Shown: positions 1 to 5,196 of the stretch, piece after piece | Numbering within the stretch: position 1 is the stretch's first letter | How the letters are laid out: the number at the start of each line of letters is the position of its first letter | From: Lactobacillales bacterium | GTDB taxonomy: Bacteria > Bacillota > Bacilli > Lactobacillales > Vagococcaceae | Direction of reading: 5' to 3' | Assembly (NCBI GenBank): GCA_015655485.1 | Contig: JAATEZ010000358.1 | Location: 1 to 6,594 of the forward strand | DNA: 6,594 bases | Program-made: the position numbers and the translations under genes | The notes under the pieces: generated by a model | The model's input: the letters and a program-made list of their open reading frames with translations, nothing else | The model's database searches: none | What the model was told of the DNA's origin: nothing

Positions 1-1365
1 GGATTATTTACATTTATGTCTACGTTGGACAGCAGTATTGTCAATATTGCCTTGCCGACGATTTCAAAAGAATTGCAAACACCGATGAATCAGGCGACTT
101 GGATGGTTTCCATATATTTAATGGTTGTTTGTGCCTGTCTTTTGCTTTTTGGAAAAGTAGGGGACAGTTTTGGAAAAATCAAGGTTTTTAAAATAGGAAC
201 ATTTATCTTTATATTGGGTTCCTTTTTGTGCGGGATCCCTCATTCTTTAGAATTCTTGCTGTTTGCCAGAATTATTCAAGCAATTGGAGCAAGTATGACA
301 ATGGCAACAAACACTGGGATTATTACTGAGGTTTTTCCGCTTCATGAGCGCGGCAGAGCTCTGGGGCTGATTGGTTCCTTTGTGTCGATGGGAGCTACTG
401 CCGGACCCGGGATCGGCGGGTTGATTTTGTCAAGTTTTTCATGGTCCTATATTTTTTGGATCAATGTTCCTGTTGGAATTTTCACGATTATATTAGGTTC
501 ATTTTTCTTGCCTAAAGATGTCTTGAAATCAAATAAAAAAATCGATTTAACTGGATTTTTGAGCTTCGCTTTTTTTATTTTAACTTTGTTTGGCGGTATT
601 TTTATTGGACAGGAAATCGGTTTTACTAAACCGCTAAGTTTAATTCTTTACCTATTTGCGTTAATCAGTTTAGGTTTTTTTATTTTTTTGGAGAATAGAA
701 ATGAGAATCCTTTGGTTAATTTCAAATTATTTGCAAATAAAATGTTTACAGTAAGCTTGGTCACTGCTGTGATGATTTTTGCTACAAATTTTTTCAGTAA
801 TGTGATCATTCCTTATTATTTGCAGGATGCTAAGGGATATTCAGCTAGTTTTTCAGGCTTACTAATGATGGTTTTTCCTGGGATGATGATGCTTGGTGCG
901 CCTTTTAGCGGAGCTTTAGCAGATCGCTTCGGACCAGATCGTCTGACGTTATACGGGTTGGTAGTTCTAACCGTCAGTCAACTTTTTTATGTTTTTTTAA
1001 ATTTAGAAAGTTCGTTGTTATATTTTGTGTTTCTTACCGCTTGCATGGGTTTAGGAAACGCGTTATTTCAAGCACCGAATAATACCATCATCATGAGTTC
1101 TGTTGAGAAAAAAGATTTGGGTGTTGCCGGCAGTTTGAATTCATTGTCCCGGAATTTTGGGATGGTTGTCGGGATCGCTTTGTCAACCACTATTTTATAT
1201 CAATCAATGAGTTTTAAAATGGGGGAAAAAGTAACGACGTATCTAAGTGACCGGCCGGATGTTTTTATCTTTGGTATGAATATTGCCTTTTTAATTGCTT
1301 TTTTGATGGGATCACTGGCGACTATTTTGACTGGCCTCCGTTTGATCAAGAAAAAAAATAAATAA
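1..1365 (+). CDS. DHA2-family MFS multidrug exporter, 5' end missing
   Basis: Integral membrane, proton-driven exporter of the 14-helix DHA2 (EmrB/QacA/LmrB-like) branch of the major facilitator superfamily; substrates are probably drugs or toxic small molecules. The frame is open from base 1 (GLFTF before the ATG at 16), and that ATG sits inside transmembrane helix 1, just before the family motif LDSSIVNIALP. It is therefore not the true start, which lies upstream of the window. Counting from the ATG at 16, motif A is GKVGDSFGK (about residues 46-54), the helix-4 motif B arginine is in FARIIQAIGAS (about 83-93), and the antiporter motif C is GATAGPGIGG (126-135, bases 391-420). About 454 residues are visible, close to the usual 460-480, so only a few dozen residues at most are missing. 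The C-terminus is a lysine-rich tail ending in TAA. The substrate cannot be read from the sequence, and no regulator is visible beside it. Confidence 0.93.
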   Translation, partial: GLFTFMSTLDSSIVNIALPTISKELQTPMNQATWMVSIYLMVVCACLLLFGKVGDSFGKIKVFKIGTFIFILGSFLCGIPHSLEFLLFARIIQAIGASMTMATNTGIITEVFPLHERGRALGLIGSFVSMGATAGPGIGGLILSSFSWSYIFWINVPVGIFTIILGSFFLPKDVLKSNKKIDLTGFLSFAFFILTLFGGIFIGQEIGFTKPLSLILYLFALISLGFFIFLENRNENPLVNFKLFANKMFTVSLVTAVMIFATNFFSNVIIPYYLQDAKGYSASFSGLLMMVFPGMMMLGAPFSGALADRFGPDRLTLYGLVVLTVSQLFYVFLNLESSLLYFVFLTACMGLGNALFQAPNNTIIMSSVEKKDLGVAGSLNSLSRNFGMVVGIALSTTILYQSMSFKMGEKVTTYLSDRPDVFIFGMNIAFLIAFLMGSLATILTGLRLIKKKNK

Positions 1366-1613
1366 ACAGGAGTTCGACATAATTTTTTTATTCTAAAGAT
1401 GTCTCAATAGTTTGCCGCAGAGAAATAGTCTGTTGTTTTTAGATCTAAAATAAGCAGAAATCTTGTTGACCACTAAAAAATACGAAGAAAATTGTCCAAT
1501 GATAATATAGGAGGTATCCTAGTGTGAAGATTTTTCCTATGTATAAATAATAATTGATGATATATAATAATGTAAGGGGCAGCACAAGGAGTTGCAGAAA
1601 TATTATTATAAAC
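1366..1613. other. AT-rich intergenic stretch without a convincing gene
   Basis: No ORF of useful size with family features is seen on either strand. The stretch holds a perfect 14-base palindrome TTTTAGATCTAAAA at 1437-1450. It also has a weak CAGA/TCTG stem (1418-1432 region) followed by TTGTTTTT, too short to call a terminator for the exporter. A strong AGGAGG at 1509-1514 is followed after 9 bases by an eight-codon frame, GTG at 1524 to TAA at 1550, encoding MKIFPMYK. This could be a leader peptide or a gene remnant. A second AAGGAG at 1586-1591 has no usable start at proper distance. The DNA is richer in A+T than the flanking genes. Confidence 0.6.
1558..1568 (+). promoter_or_regulatory. 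Possible extended -10 promoter for the AraC gene
   Basis: TGATATATAAT contains both a TATAAT hexamer (1563-1568) and a TG-N-TATATA extended -10 arrangement. No good -35 hexamer lies 16-18 bases upstream. If used, transcription would begin near 1573-1577 and the AraC message would carry a leader of roughly 320 bases containing both long hairpins. This is the best-looking -10 in the spacer, but AT-rich DNA gives such matches easily. Confidence 0.3.
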
Positions 1614-1637
1614 AGTTCATTCAGCTTTTCAGTGTCC

Positions 1638-1748
1638 AGCTGAATTGGGTTAGCTCAGTCGGAAAATAGATAAAGTTCGTATGAATCAAACAGCGATTCA
1701 TGCTTGCTTTCCTAATTTTCTCCTGAGCCAAGTGAACCCCATTCAGCT
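1638..1748. other. Long imperfect hairpin A of the tandem element
   Basis: Nested complementary segments: AGCTGAAT 1638-1645 with ATTCAGCT 1741-1748; GGGTT 1647-1651 with AACCC 1735-1739; GCTCAG 1653-1658 with CTGAGC 1723-1728; GAAAAT 1662-1667 with ATTTTC 1715-1720; AAAG 1672-1675 with CTTT 1707-1710; ATGAATC 1681-1687 with GATTCAT 1695-1701. The apical loop is AAACAGC (1688-1694). The closing stem is followed by TTTTC, too short a U-run for a confident intrinsic terminator. It could act as folded RNA in the AraC leader, as RNA from the other strand, or as a DNA cruciform. No match to a known riboswitch or T-box signature is evident. Confidence 0.8.
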
Positions 1749-1759
1749 TTTCAGTTTCC

Positions 1760-1870
1760 AGCTTCATGAACCAGCTTGCCGCGGCAAAAAGACAAATTTG
1801 AACAAAGATCCAAACCATCTTTGTTCAGATTTCCTATTTTGCTTGCAAGTTTAAAATAGTTCATTCAGCT
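1760..1870. other. Long imperfect hairpin B of the tandem element
   Basis: Same 111-base plan as hairpin A, shifted by exactly 122. Pairs: AGCT 1760-1763 with AGCT 1867-1870; ATGAAC 1766-1771 with GTTCAT 1859-1864; CTTGC 1775-1779 with GCAAG 1845-1849; GCAAAA 1784-1789 with TTTTGC 1837-1842; and a 16-pair upper stem, AAATTTGAACAAAGAT 1794-1809 with ATCTTTGTTCAGATTT 1817-1832 (one G-T pair). The apical loop is CCAAACC (1810-1816). The structure ends 15 bases before the GGAGGG of the AraC gene, so if transcribed it could influence translation initiation there. Confidence 0.85.
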
Positions 1871-1885
1871 TTTCTTGGATTGGAC

Positions 1886-1891
1886 GGAGGG
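1886..1891 (+). promoter_or_regulatory. Ribosome binding site fixing the AraC start
   Basis: GGAGGG lies 6 bases before the ATG at 1898. An in-frame TTG at 1880 lies upstream of this site and would bury it inside the gene, so ATG 1898 is preferred. Confidence 0.85.
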
Positions 1892-1897
1892 ATCAAA

Positions 1898-2740
1898 ATG
1901 TCCTATGAGCATGAATTATTTAATTTAGAAAAAGAGTATCCAGTGTTTTTTATTATTCATGACGAAGATGAACATACTTCCAGTGTCATGCGGCATTGGC
2001 ATCAGGAATTAGAGTTCAACTATACGGCTCATGGTTCGGTAAAAGATTTTTTTATAGCGGGTGAACACTATAATACTGATTCTGGCGACATTTTATTAAT
2101 TAATTCTTATGATATTCATGGAGTACAAAACATAAATGATGGAACACAACATGATGAAGTGTTATCAATTATTGTTCCGCTAACATTTATTGATCGATAC
2201 TGTCCAGTGATCAATGACTTTAGGTTCGATATCAATCAAATAGACAAATTTGATCAACAGCAAAAAGAAGGCTATTGTCATTTGCAGCGATTGATGGAAA
2301 ATTTGCTTAGTTTGGCCAAGCGGCCGTTTACTGAGTTGAATAATTTGAAAGTTGTGACCGCGATGATGGAGGTCATGCTGTTATTGCTTGAATATTTCAT
2401 TGAGAAAAAAGTTGAAAAACATAAAGGACCCGAAATAGAAAGATTAAAAAAAGTCATCCTTTATATTCAAGATCATTACCATCAACAATTGACTCTGGAA
2501 GAAATCGCTTCTGAAGTATACGTTTCTGCCGGTTATTTATCGCGCTATTTCAAGCAAATGATGGGACTGACACTCTATCAGTATATTGAAACTATTAGAT
2601 GTATGCATGCTGTGGAAGAATTGCAGCGTGGAGTTGAAACAATTGAAATTGTTGCTTTAAACAATGGTTTTACTGATGCCAAGTCACTAAATAGAGTGTT
2701 AAAAAAGTTGTATGGAAAAACCGCTAAATGGTTTAAATAG
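1898..2740 (+). CDS. AraC-family transcriptional regulator with cupin sensor domain
   Basis: A 280-residue cytoplasmic DNA-binding regulator. The N-terminal half has a cupin-type ligand pocket signature: HWHQELEF (about 33-40), a GDILLINSYDIHGVQN strand pair (about 63-78), then a helical linker to about 180. The C-terminal AraC/XylS domain carries two helix-turn-helix units: LTLEEIASEVYVSAGYLSRYFKQ (about 198-220), and IEIVALNNGF with the following LNRVLKKLYGKT (about 249-275). The protein ends right at the position of the family's usual P-x-x-Y-R segment (here AKWFK), so it lacks a tail but looks complete. Regulators of this layout usually sense sugars or related small molecules. Its position, in the same direction and 109 bases ahead of the transporter-esterase pair, suggests it controls that pair, probably as an activator. 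The effector is unknown. The gene is preceded by the tandem hairpin element. Confidence 0.93.
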   Translation: MSYEHELFNLEKEYPVFFIIHDEDEHTSSVMRHWHQELEFNYTAHGSVKDFFIAGEHYNTDSGDILLINSYDIHGVQNINDGTQHDEVLSIIVPLTFIDRYCPVINDFRFDINQIDKFDQQQKEGYCHLQRLMENLLSLAKRPFTELNNLKVVTAMMEVMLLLLEYFIEKKVEKHKGPEIERLKKVILYIQDHYHQQLTLEEIASEVYVSAGYLSRYFKQMMGLTLYQYIETIRCMHAVEELQRGVETIEIVALNNGFTDAKSLNRVLKKLYGKTAKWFK

Positions 2741-2803
2741 GTCAGGATTTGCCCTAAATATAAAATGAATGTCACTGGAAATGAGACCGATTTCATTTTA
2801 TTA

Positions 2804-2809
2804 TATAAA
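2804..2809 (+). promoter_or_regulatory. Possible -10 box for the transporter-esterase operon
   Basis: TATAAA, embedded in TATATAAAT. No recognisable -35 lies 16-18 bases upstream (the segment there reads ATGAGA), which would fit a promoter needing an activator. An alternative TATAAA lies at 2759-2764, also without a clear -35. Confidence 0.3.
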
Positions 2810-2830
2810 TGAGGAAGCGCTCACTCATTT
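2807..2830 (+). promoter_or_regulatory. 24-base near-palindrome with cre-like core
   Basis: AAATGAG (2807-2813) and CTCATTT (2824-2830) are perfect inverted arms around a central palindromic AGCGCT (2816-2821), with only the two pairs between them mismatched. Bases 2812-2825 match about 11 of 14 positions of the catabolite responsive element consensus bound by CcpA, including the AAGCGCT core. It overlaps the likely transcription start region and lies 8 bases before the ribosome binding site, a placement typical of a repressor site. It could equally be a transcribed hairpin. Confidence 0.4.
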
Positions 2831-2837
2831 TATAGAT

Positions 2838-2842
2838 GGAGG
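2838..2842 (+). promoter_or_regulatory. Ribosome binding site fixing the MFS start
   Basis: GGAGG lies 7 bases before the ATG at 2850. An in-frame ATG at 2769 would add 27 polar residues, would run through the operator repeats and has no good ribosome binding site, so it is rejected. Confidence 0.88.
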
Positions 2843-2849
2843 TCTTGTT

Positions 2850-4034
2850 ATGGATAAAAATAAATTTTTATTTAAAGCATCGATTTTATCAATTTCTTTA
2901 CTTTGTATGGCCGCACCGGCTGTTGCTGCAACTGTTCCAAACATTTCAGAATCACTGAATTCGGTTTCACAAGCATCTATTGAAATGTTGATGTCTGTTC
3001 CTAATTTTGGAATTTTGATTTGTGTCATGCTGGCACCCTTTATTACCAGAGGATTAGGAAATAAACCGACAGTTATGCTTGGCTTGATTTTGGTTTTATT
3101 ATCTGGATTGGTACCTGTTTTTACAGAAAACTATCCAATTTTATTGATTTCGCGCTTCATACTTGGATGTGGGGTCGGCTTATTCAACTCGTTAGCTTAC
3201 TCATTGATCAGTATTTATTATACAGGCGAAGAACGCAATAAATTATTAGGTTATCAAGCGGCCGTTTCTGCTTTTGCGAGTACATTCCTAACTTTGGCGG
3301 TAGGTTTTCTATTAGGTTATGGCTGGCATGTCAGTTACTATGTTTATTTGATTGCTTTAGTTCCAATTGTACTTTTTGGTTTGATCGTTCCTAATAAAGA
3401 AGGAACAAGCGAAGAAGATCAAATAAAATCGGCCGAAAAAGTGATCATTCACAAGAGGGTAGTGATTTATGCAGTTTATGTGTTTTTCATTTTTGTTTCA
3501 TATATGTTGATCGTTTATAAATTGGCTTCGCTGTTTGTTGAAAAAGGTTATGGTACGGCCTCACAAGCAAGTGTAGTATTAGCTTTAGCAGGAGTCTGTG
3601 GTTTCTTTAGTAGTCTGGCATTCGGCAAAATAAAAAGTATATTTAAAAAATATACAGTTCCAGTTGCAGTTGGGTTGTCCGGGCTGATGATCATGGGTAT
3701 TGGTTATTCAAACAGTGTGGCACTTTCAACTGTGTTTGTAGCCGTTGCGGGAATTTGTTCCGGGTTATTTAATCCATCCATTTTCAGTGAAGCAGCTGCG
3801 GTGAGCAATAAGGCTTCGCAGACGGCCGCCTCTACCTGTTTATTAGTTGGAATCAATTTAGGCTGCTTTATAAATCCAACACTGTTCGCCTCTATTGGAA
3901 AGATGGCTAATAATACTTCTCTACAATTCGCAATGACAGCCGGTGGAGCGATTCTTGTGATTTGTGCGGCTATTAATTTTTTGACGGCCGCGAAGGGGCT
4001 TAAAACTAATCAAAAATTGAAGGGTGGAATTTAA
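2850..4034 (+). CDS. 12-helix MFS transporter
   Basis: A 394-residue integral membrane protein of the major facilitator superfamily. Its hydrophobic pattern fits 12 helices in two halves split by a charged cytoplasmic loop (about 182-203, PNKEGTSEEDQ onward). Helix 1 (about 7-28) is followed by an extracytoplasmic segment with TVPNISESL, as in DHA1-type members. The loop 2-3 motif A is degenerate (FITRGLGNKPTV, about 64-75): the glycine and basic positions are there but the usual aspartate is not. Motif B is present as LLISRFILGCGVG (about 98-110, Arg102). The gene is separated by only 2 bases from the esterase gene, so the two are almost certainly co-transcribed and probably coupled in translation. 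This suggests the transporter moves the esterase's substrate or product. Direction of transport and substrate cannot be read from the sequence. An efflux role is an alternative. Confidence 0.9.
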   Translation: MDKNKFLFKASILSISLLCMAAPAVAATVPNISESLNSVSQASIEMLMSVPNFGILICVMLAPFITRGLGNKPTVMLGLILVLLSGLVPVFTENYPILLISRFILGCGVGLFNSLAYSLISIYYTGEERNKLLGYQAAVSAFASTFLTLAVGFLLGYGWHVSYYVYLIALVPIVLFGLIVPNKEGTSEEDQIKSAEKVIIHKRVVIYAVYVFFIFVSYMLIVYKLASLFVEKGYGTASQASVVLALAGVCGFFSSLAFGKIKSIFKKYTVPVAVGLSGLMIMGIGYSNSVALSTVFVAVAGICSGLFNPSIFSEAAAVSNKASQTAASTCLLVGINLGCFINPTLFASIGKMANNTSLQFAMTAGGAILVICAAINFLTAAKGLKTNQKLKGGI

Positions 4035-4036
4035 TC

Positions 4037-5044
4037 ATGTTAAAAAATCCATTTGATTCATATCTCGTTGATCCAGATCATTCTGGCAGGCTCGATCCGC
4101 GTTCATTGGAAGAGTTGACTGTGAGTCATGGCGATAGTCAAGATGCGCCCGGTATTGTTAAAATGCGTGACAGTATGGGTTGGCCGGCAGTGGATATCAC
4201 TACTCACGAGCTGGTTATTGAAGATAAAATTATAAAAGGACATATCCCGACCCGCTTTTATCGCAAAAAAGAATTAGTCGGAAAATGTTTGCCAATTTTA
4301 GTTTATATCCATGGCGGCGGTTTTTTCGGAGGATCGATCGCTAATGTAGAACAGATTTGTCGGGCTTTTGCCGATAAAGCGGATTTGGCAGTGGTATCTG
4401 TCGGTTATCGTTTAGCTCCTGAAGCCCCATTTCCAGCTGGCTTGTTAGATTGTTATAATGTGATAGCTTCTCTTGCGACGGAGTCGGAAATTTATCAGAT
4501 TGATCCTTCCCAAATTTTTGTCTCAGGTGATTCTGCCGGCGGCAACTTCACTTTGACTGTGGGTTTTTTGGACCGTGCCGTTTTTGGTACAAATTATATT
4601 GCCAAACTTTTGGCCTATTATCCGGCAACAACTTGTCATACGAATGGGGAAGGTGAATTATGGGATTCAACTCGGATCTATGTGAAGGACTCTAAAGAAC
4701 GGGAAATTGTTTCTGCCTATATTAAGGGCTTTAGCTCACAAGACATTTCAGTGGATGAATGGTATGCCGGAAAGGTAAATAAAGAAAATCCTTTGATTTC
4801 ACCTTTAGATGCAAGGGATGAAATGCTTCGATCTTTACCGCCGATACAGGTGATTTTAGGCGAGTTTGATCCGTTGCGGCTGCAGGTAGAGGCGTTATTA
4901 AAACGTTTTGATTCATTGGATATTTCTTATGAATACAAAATTTACAATGGGATGGTCCATGCTTTTATGGATAAAATCGGCGACTATGCCCAGGCGGAAC
5001 AAGGTGTGAAGGATGGGCTCGAATTTTTAATGAGTCCGGTTTAA
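4037..5044 (+). CDS. HSL-family (family IV) alpha/beta-hydrolase, probable acyl esterase
   Basis: A 335-residue cytoplasmic serine hydrolase that should cleave carboxylic esters with short acyl chains; no signal peptide is seen. Family hallmarks appear in order: oxyanion-hole motif HGGGFFGG (residues 92-99), the GYRLAPEAPFPA segment (123-134), the nucleophile elbow GDSAGG with Ser166, the acid Asp278 in GEFDPL, and His308 in MVHAF. The triad is complete and the spacing is normal for hormone-sensitive-lipase relatives. An N-terminal cap of about 80 residues precedes the core. AGGGTGG (4021-4027) serves as ribosome binding site inside the end of the transporter gene, whose stop is 2 bases before this start. 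Its pairing with a transporter and an AraC regulator points to hydrolysis of an imported ester, such as an acetylated sugar or plant phenolic ester, but this is inference. Deacylation of a toxic compound is another possibility. Confidence 0.92.
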   Translation: MLKNPFDSYLVDPDHSGRLDPRSLEELTVSHGDSQDAPGIVKMRDSMGWPAVDITTHELVIEDKIIKGHIPTRFYRKKELVGKCLPILVYIHGGGFFGGSIANVEQICRAFADKADLAVVSVGYRLAPEAPFPAGLLDCYNVIASLATESEIYQIDPSQIFVSGDSAGGNFTLTVGFLDRAVFGTNYIAKLLAYYPATTCHTNGEGELWDSTRIYVKDSKEREIVSAYIKGFSSQDISVDEWYAGKVNKENPLISPLDARDEMLRSLPPIQVILGEFDPLRLQVEALLKRFDSLDISYEYKIYNGMVHAFMDKIGDYAQAEQGVKDGLEFLMSPV

Positions 5045-5052
5045 TATTTTAA

Positions 5053-5082
5053 TTGATGGACAAGTTTTTTTCGGCTTATTTT
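5053..5082 (+). promoter_or_regulatory. Weak candidate promoter for the ROK kinase
   Basis: TTGATG (5053-5058) and TATTTT (5077-5082), each 4 of 6 to consensus with an 18-base spacer. It lies just after the esterase stop and upstream of the hairpin at 5128-5166, which would then be in the kinase leader. Evidence is modest; read-through from the esterase is equally possible. Confidence 0.25.
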
Positions 5083-5127
5083 TGTTGGAACAAGCAATTT
5101 ATGGAACGCTTTTTTCCGTTGGCAAAT

Positions 5128-5166
5128 TGGATGGGATCAGACTCCAAGCGGGGCAGATCCCATCCA
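5128..5166 (+). terminator. Strong hairpin before the ROK kinase: terminator or leader structure
   Basis: TGGATGGGATC (5128-5138) pairs perfectly over 11 bases with GATCCCATCCA (5156-5166). The 17-base loop can itself form a short CTCC/GGGG stem (5142-5145 with 5150-5153). The following bases TCTATTTATT are only moderately T-rich, so it is an imperfect intrinsic terminator for the upstream operon. It stops 14 bases before the GAAGGAG of the kinase gene, leaving no room for a promoter in between. Any transcript reaching the kinase must therefore pass through it, and an attenuator or operator role is a real alternative. Confidence 0.5.
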
Positions 5167-5196
5167 TCTATTTATTAAAAGAAGGAGTACATAAAA

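Larger units (their letters stand above)
1614..1874. repeat. Three direct repeats at exact 122-base period
   Basis: CATTCAGCTTTTC occurs at 1618-1630, 1740-1752 and 1862-1874, each start exactly 122 bases after the last. The outer two copies extend leftward to a 17-base identity (AGTTCATTCAGCTTTTC at 1614-1630 and 1858-1874). The first two copies extend rightward (AGTGTCC against AGTTTCC). Aligned without gaps, units 1618-1739 and 1740-1861 agree at about half of positions by hand count. Agreement is concentrated in the first 23 bases and in two internal blocks (1668-1677 with 1790-1799, 1708-1717 with 1830-1839). The array looks like one and a bit turns of an old tandem duplication, or a dispersed intergenic element present as a dimer. 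No transposase or terminal inverted repeats are seen in the window. Confidence 0.85.
2760..2833 (+). promoter_or_regulatory. Probable operator array before the transporter gene
   Basis: The box TCATTTTAT occurs twice in direct orientation (2793-2801 and 2825-2833, 32 bases apart, about three helical turns). It occurs once in inverse orientation (ATAAAATGA 2760-2768) and once in inverse form lacking one A (ATAAATGA 2805-2812). A further AAATGA lies at 2779-2784. The outer inverse pair forms a perfect 10-base inverted repeat (2760-2769 with 2792-2801). Direct repeats spaced by whole helical turns suit dimers of AraC-type regulators, and this is the only spacer between the regulator and its presumed targets. 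Assignment of the binding protein is inference. Confidence 0.5.

Noticed and set aside
16..18. ATG at 16 as the start of the DHA2 exporter
   Set aside because: It falls inside the first transmembrane helix, and the frame is open to base 1 with residues that continue the helix; the true start is outside the window.
1418..1440. CAGA/TCTG stem followed by TTGTTTTT as terminator for the DHA2 exporter
   Set aside because: The stem is only 4 pairs with no GC-rich core, too weak to call.
1741..1751. Hairpin A or B followed by TTTT as intrinsic terminators
   Set aside because: Only four T follow each, the stems are interrupted by internal loops, and the TTTTC is part of the repeat itself.
1621..1818. 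65-codon frame on the minus strand with a hydrophobic N-terminus
   Set aside because: It lies entirely across the two hairpins, has no good ribosome binding site, and shows no recognisable protein features; a by-product of the repeat structure is more likely than a toxin-like peptide.
1880..1882. TTG at 1880 as AraC start
   Set aside because: The GGAGGG at 1886-1891 lies downstream of it and is ideally spaced for the ATG at 1898.
2578..2796. Minus-strand frame across the AraC 3' end and spacer
   Set aside because: It is a shadow of the AraC coding sequence with no family features or ribosome binding site; the same applies to the opposite-strand frames at 2825-3028, 4731-4916, 5175-5588 and the plus-strand frame at 6272-6559.
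2769..2849. N-terminal extension of the MFS protein from ATG 2769
   Set aside because: It would translate through the operator-like repeats, lacks a ribosome binding site and adds a polar stretch unlike MFS N-termini.
5102..5117. TGGAACGCTTTTTT as a cre site
   Set aside because: Aligned on the CG core it matches only about 8 of 14 consensus positions.
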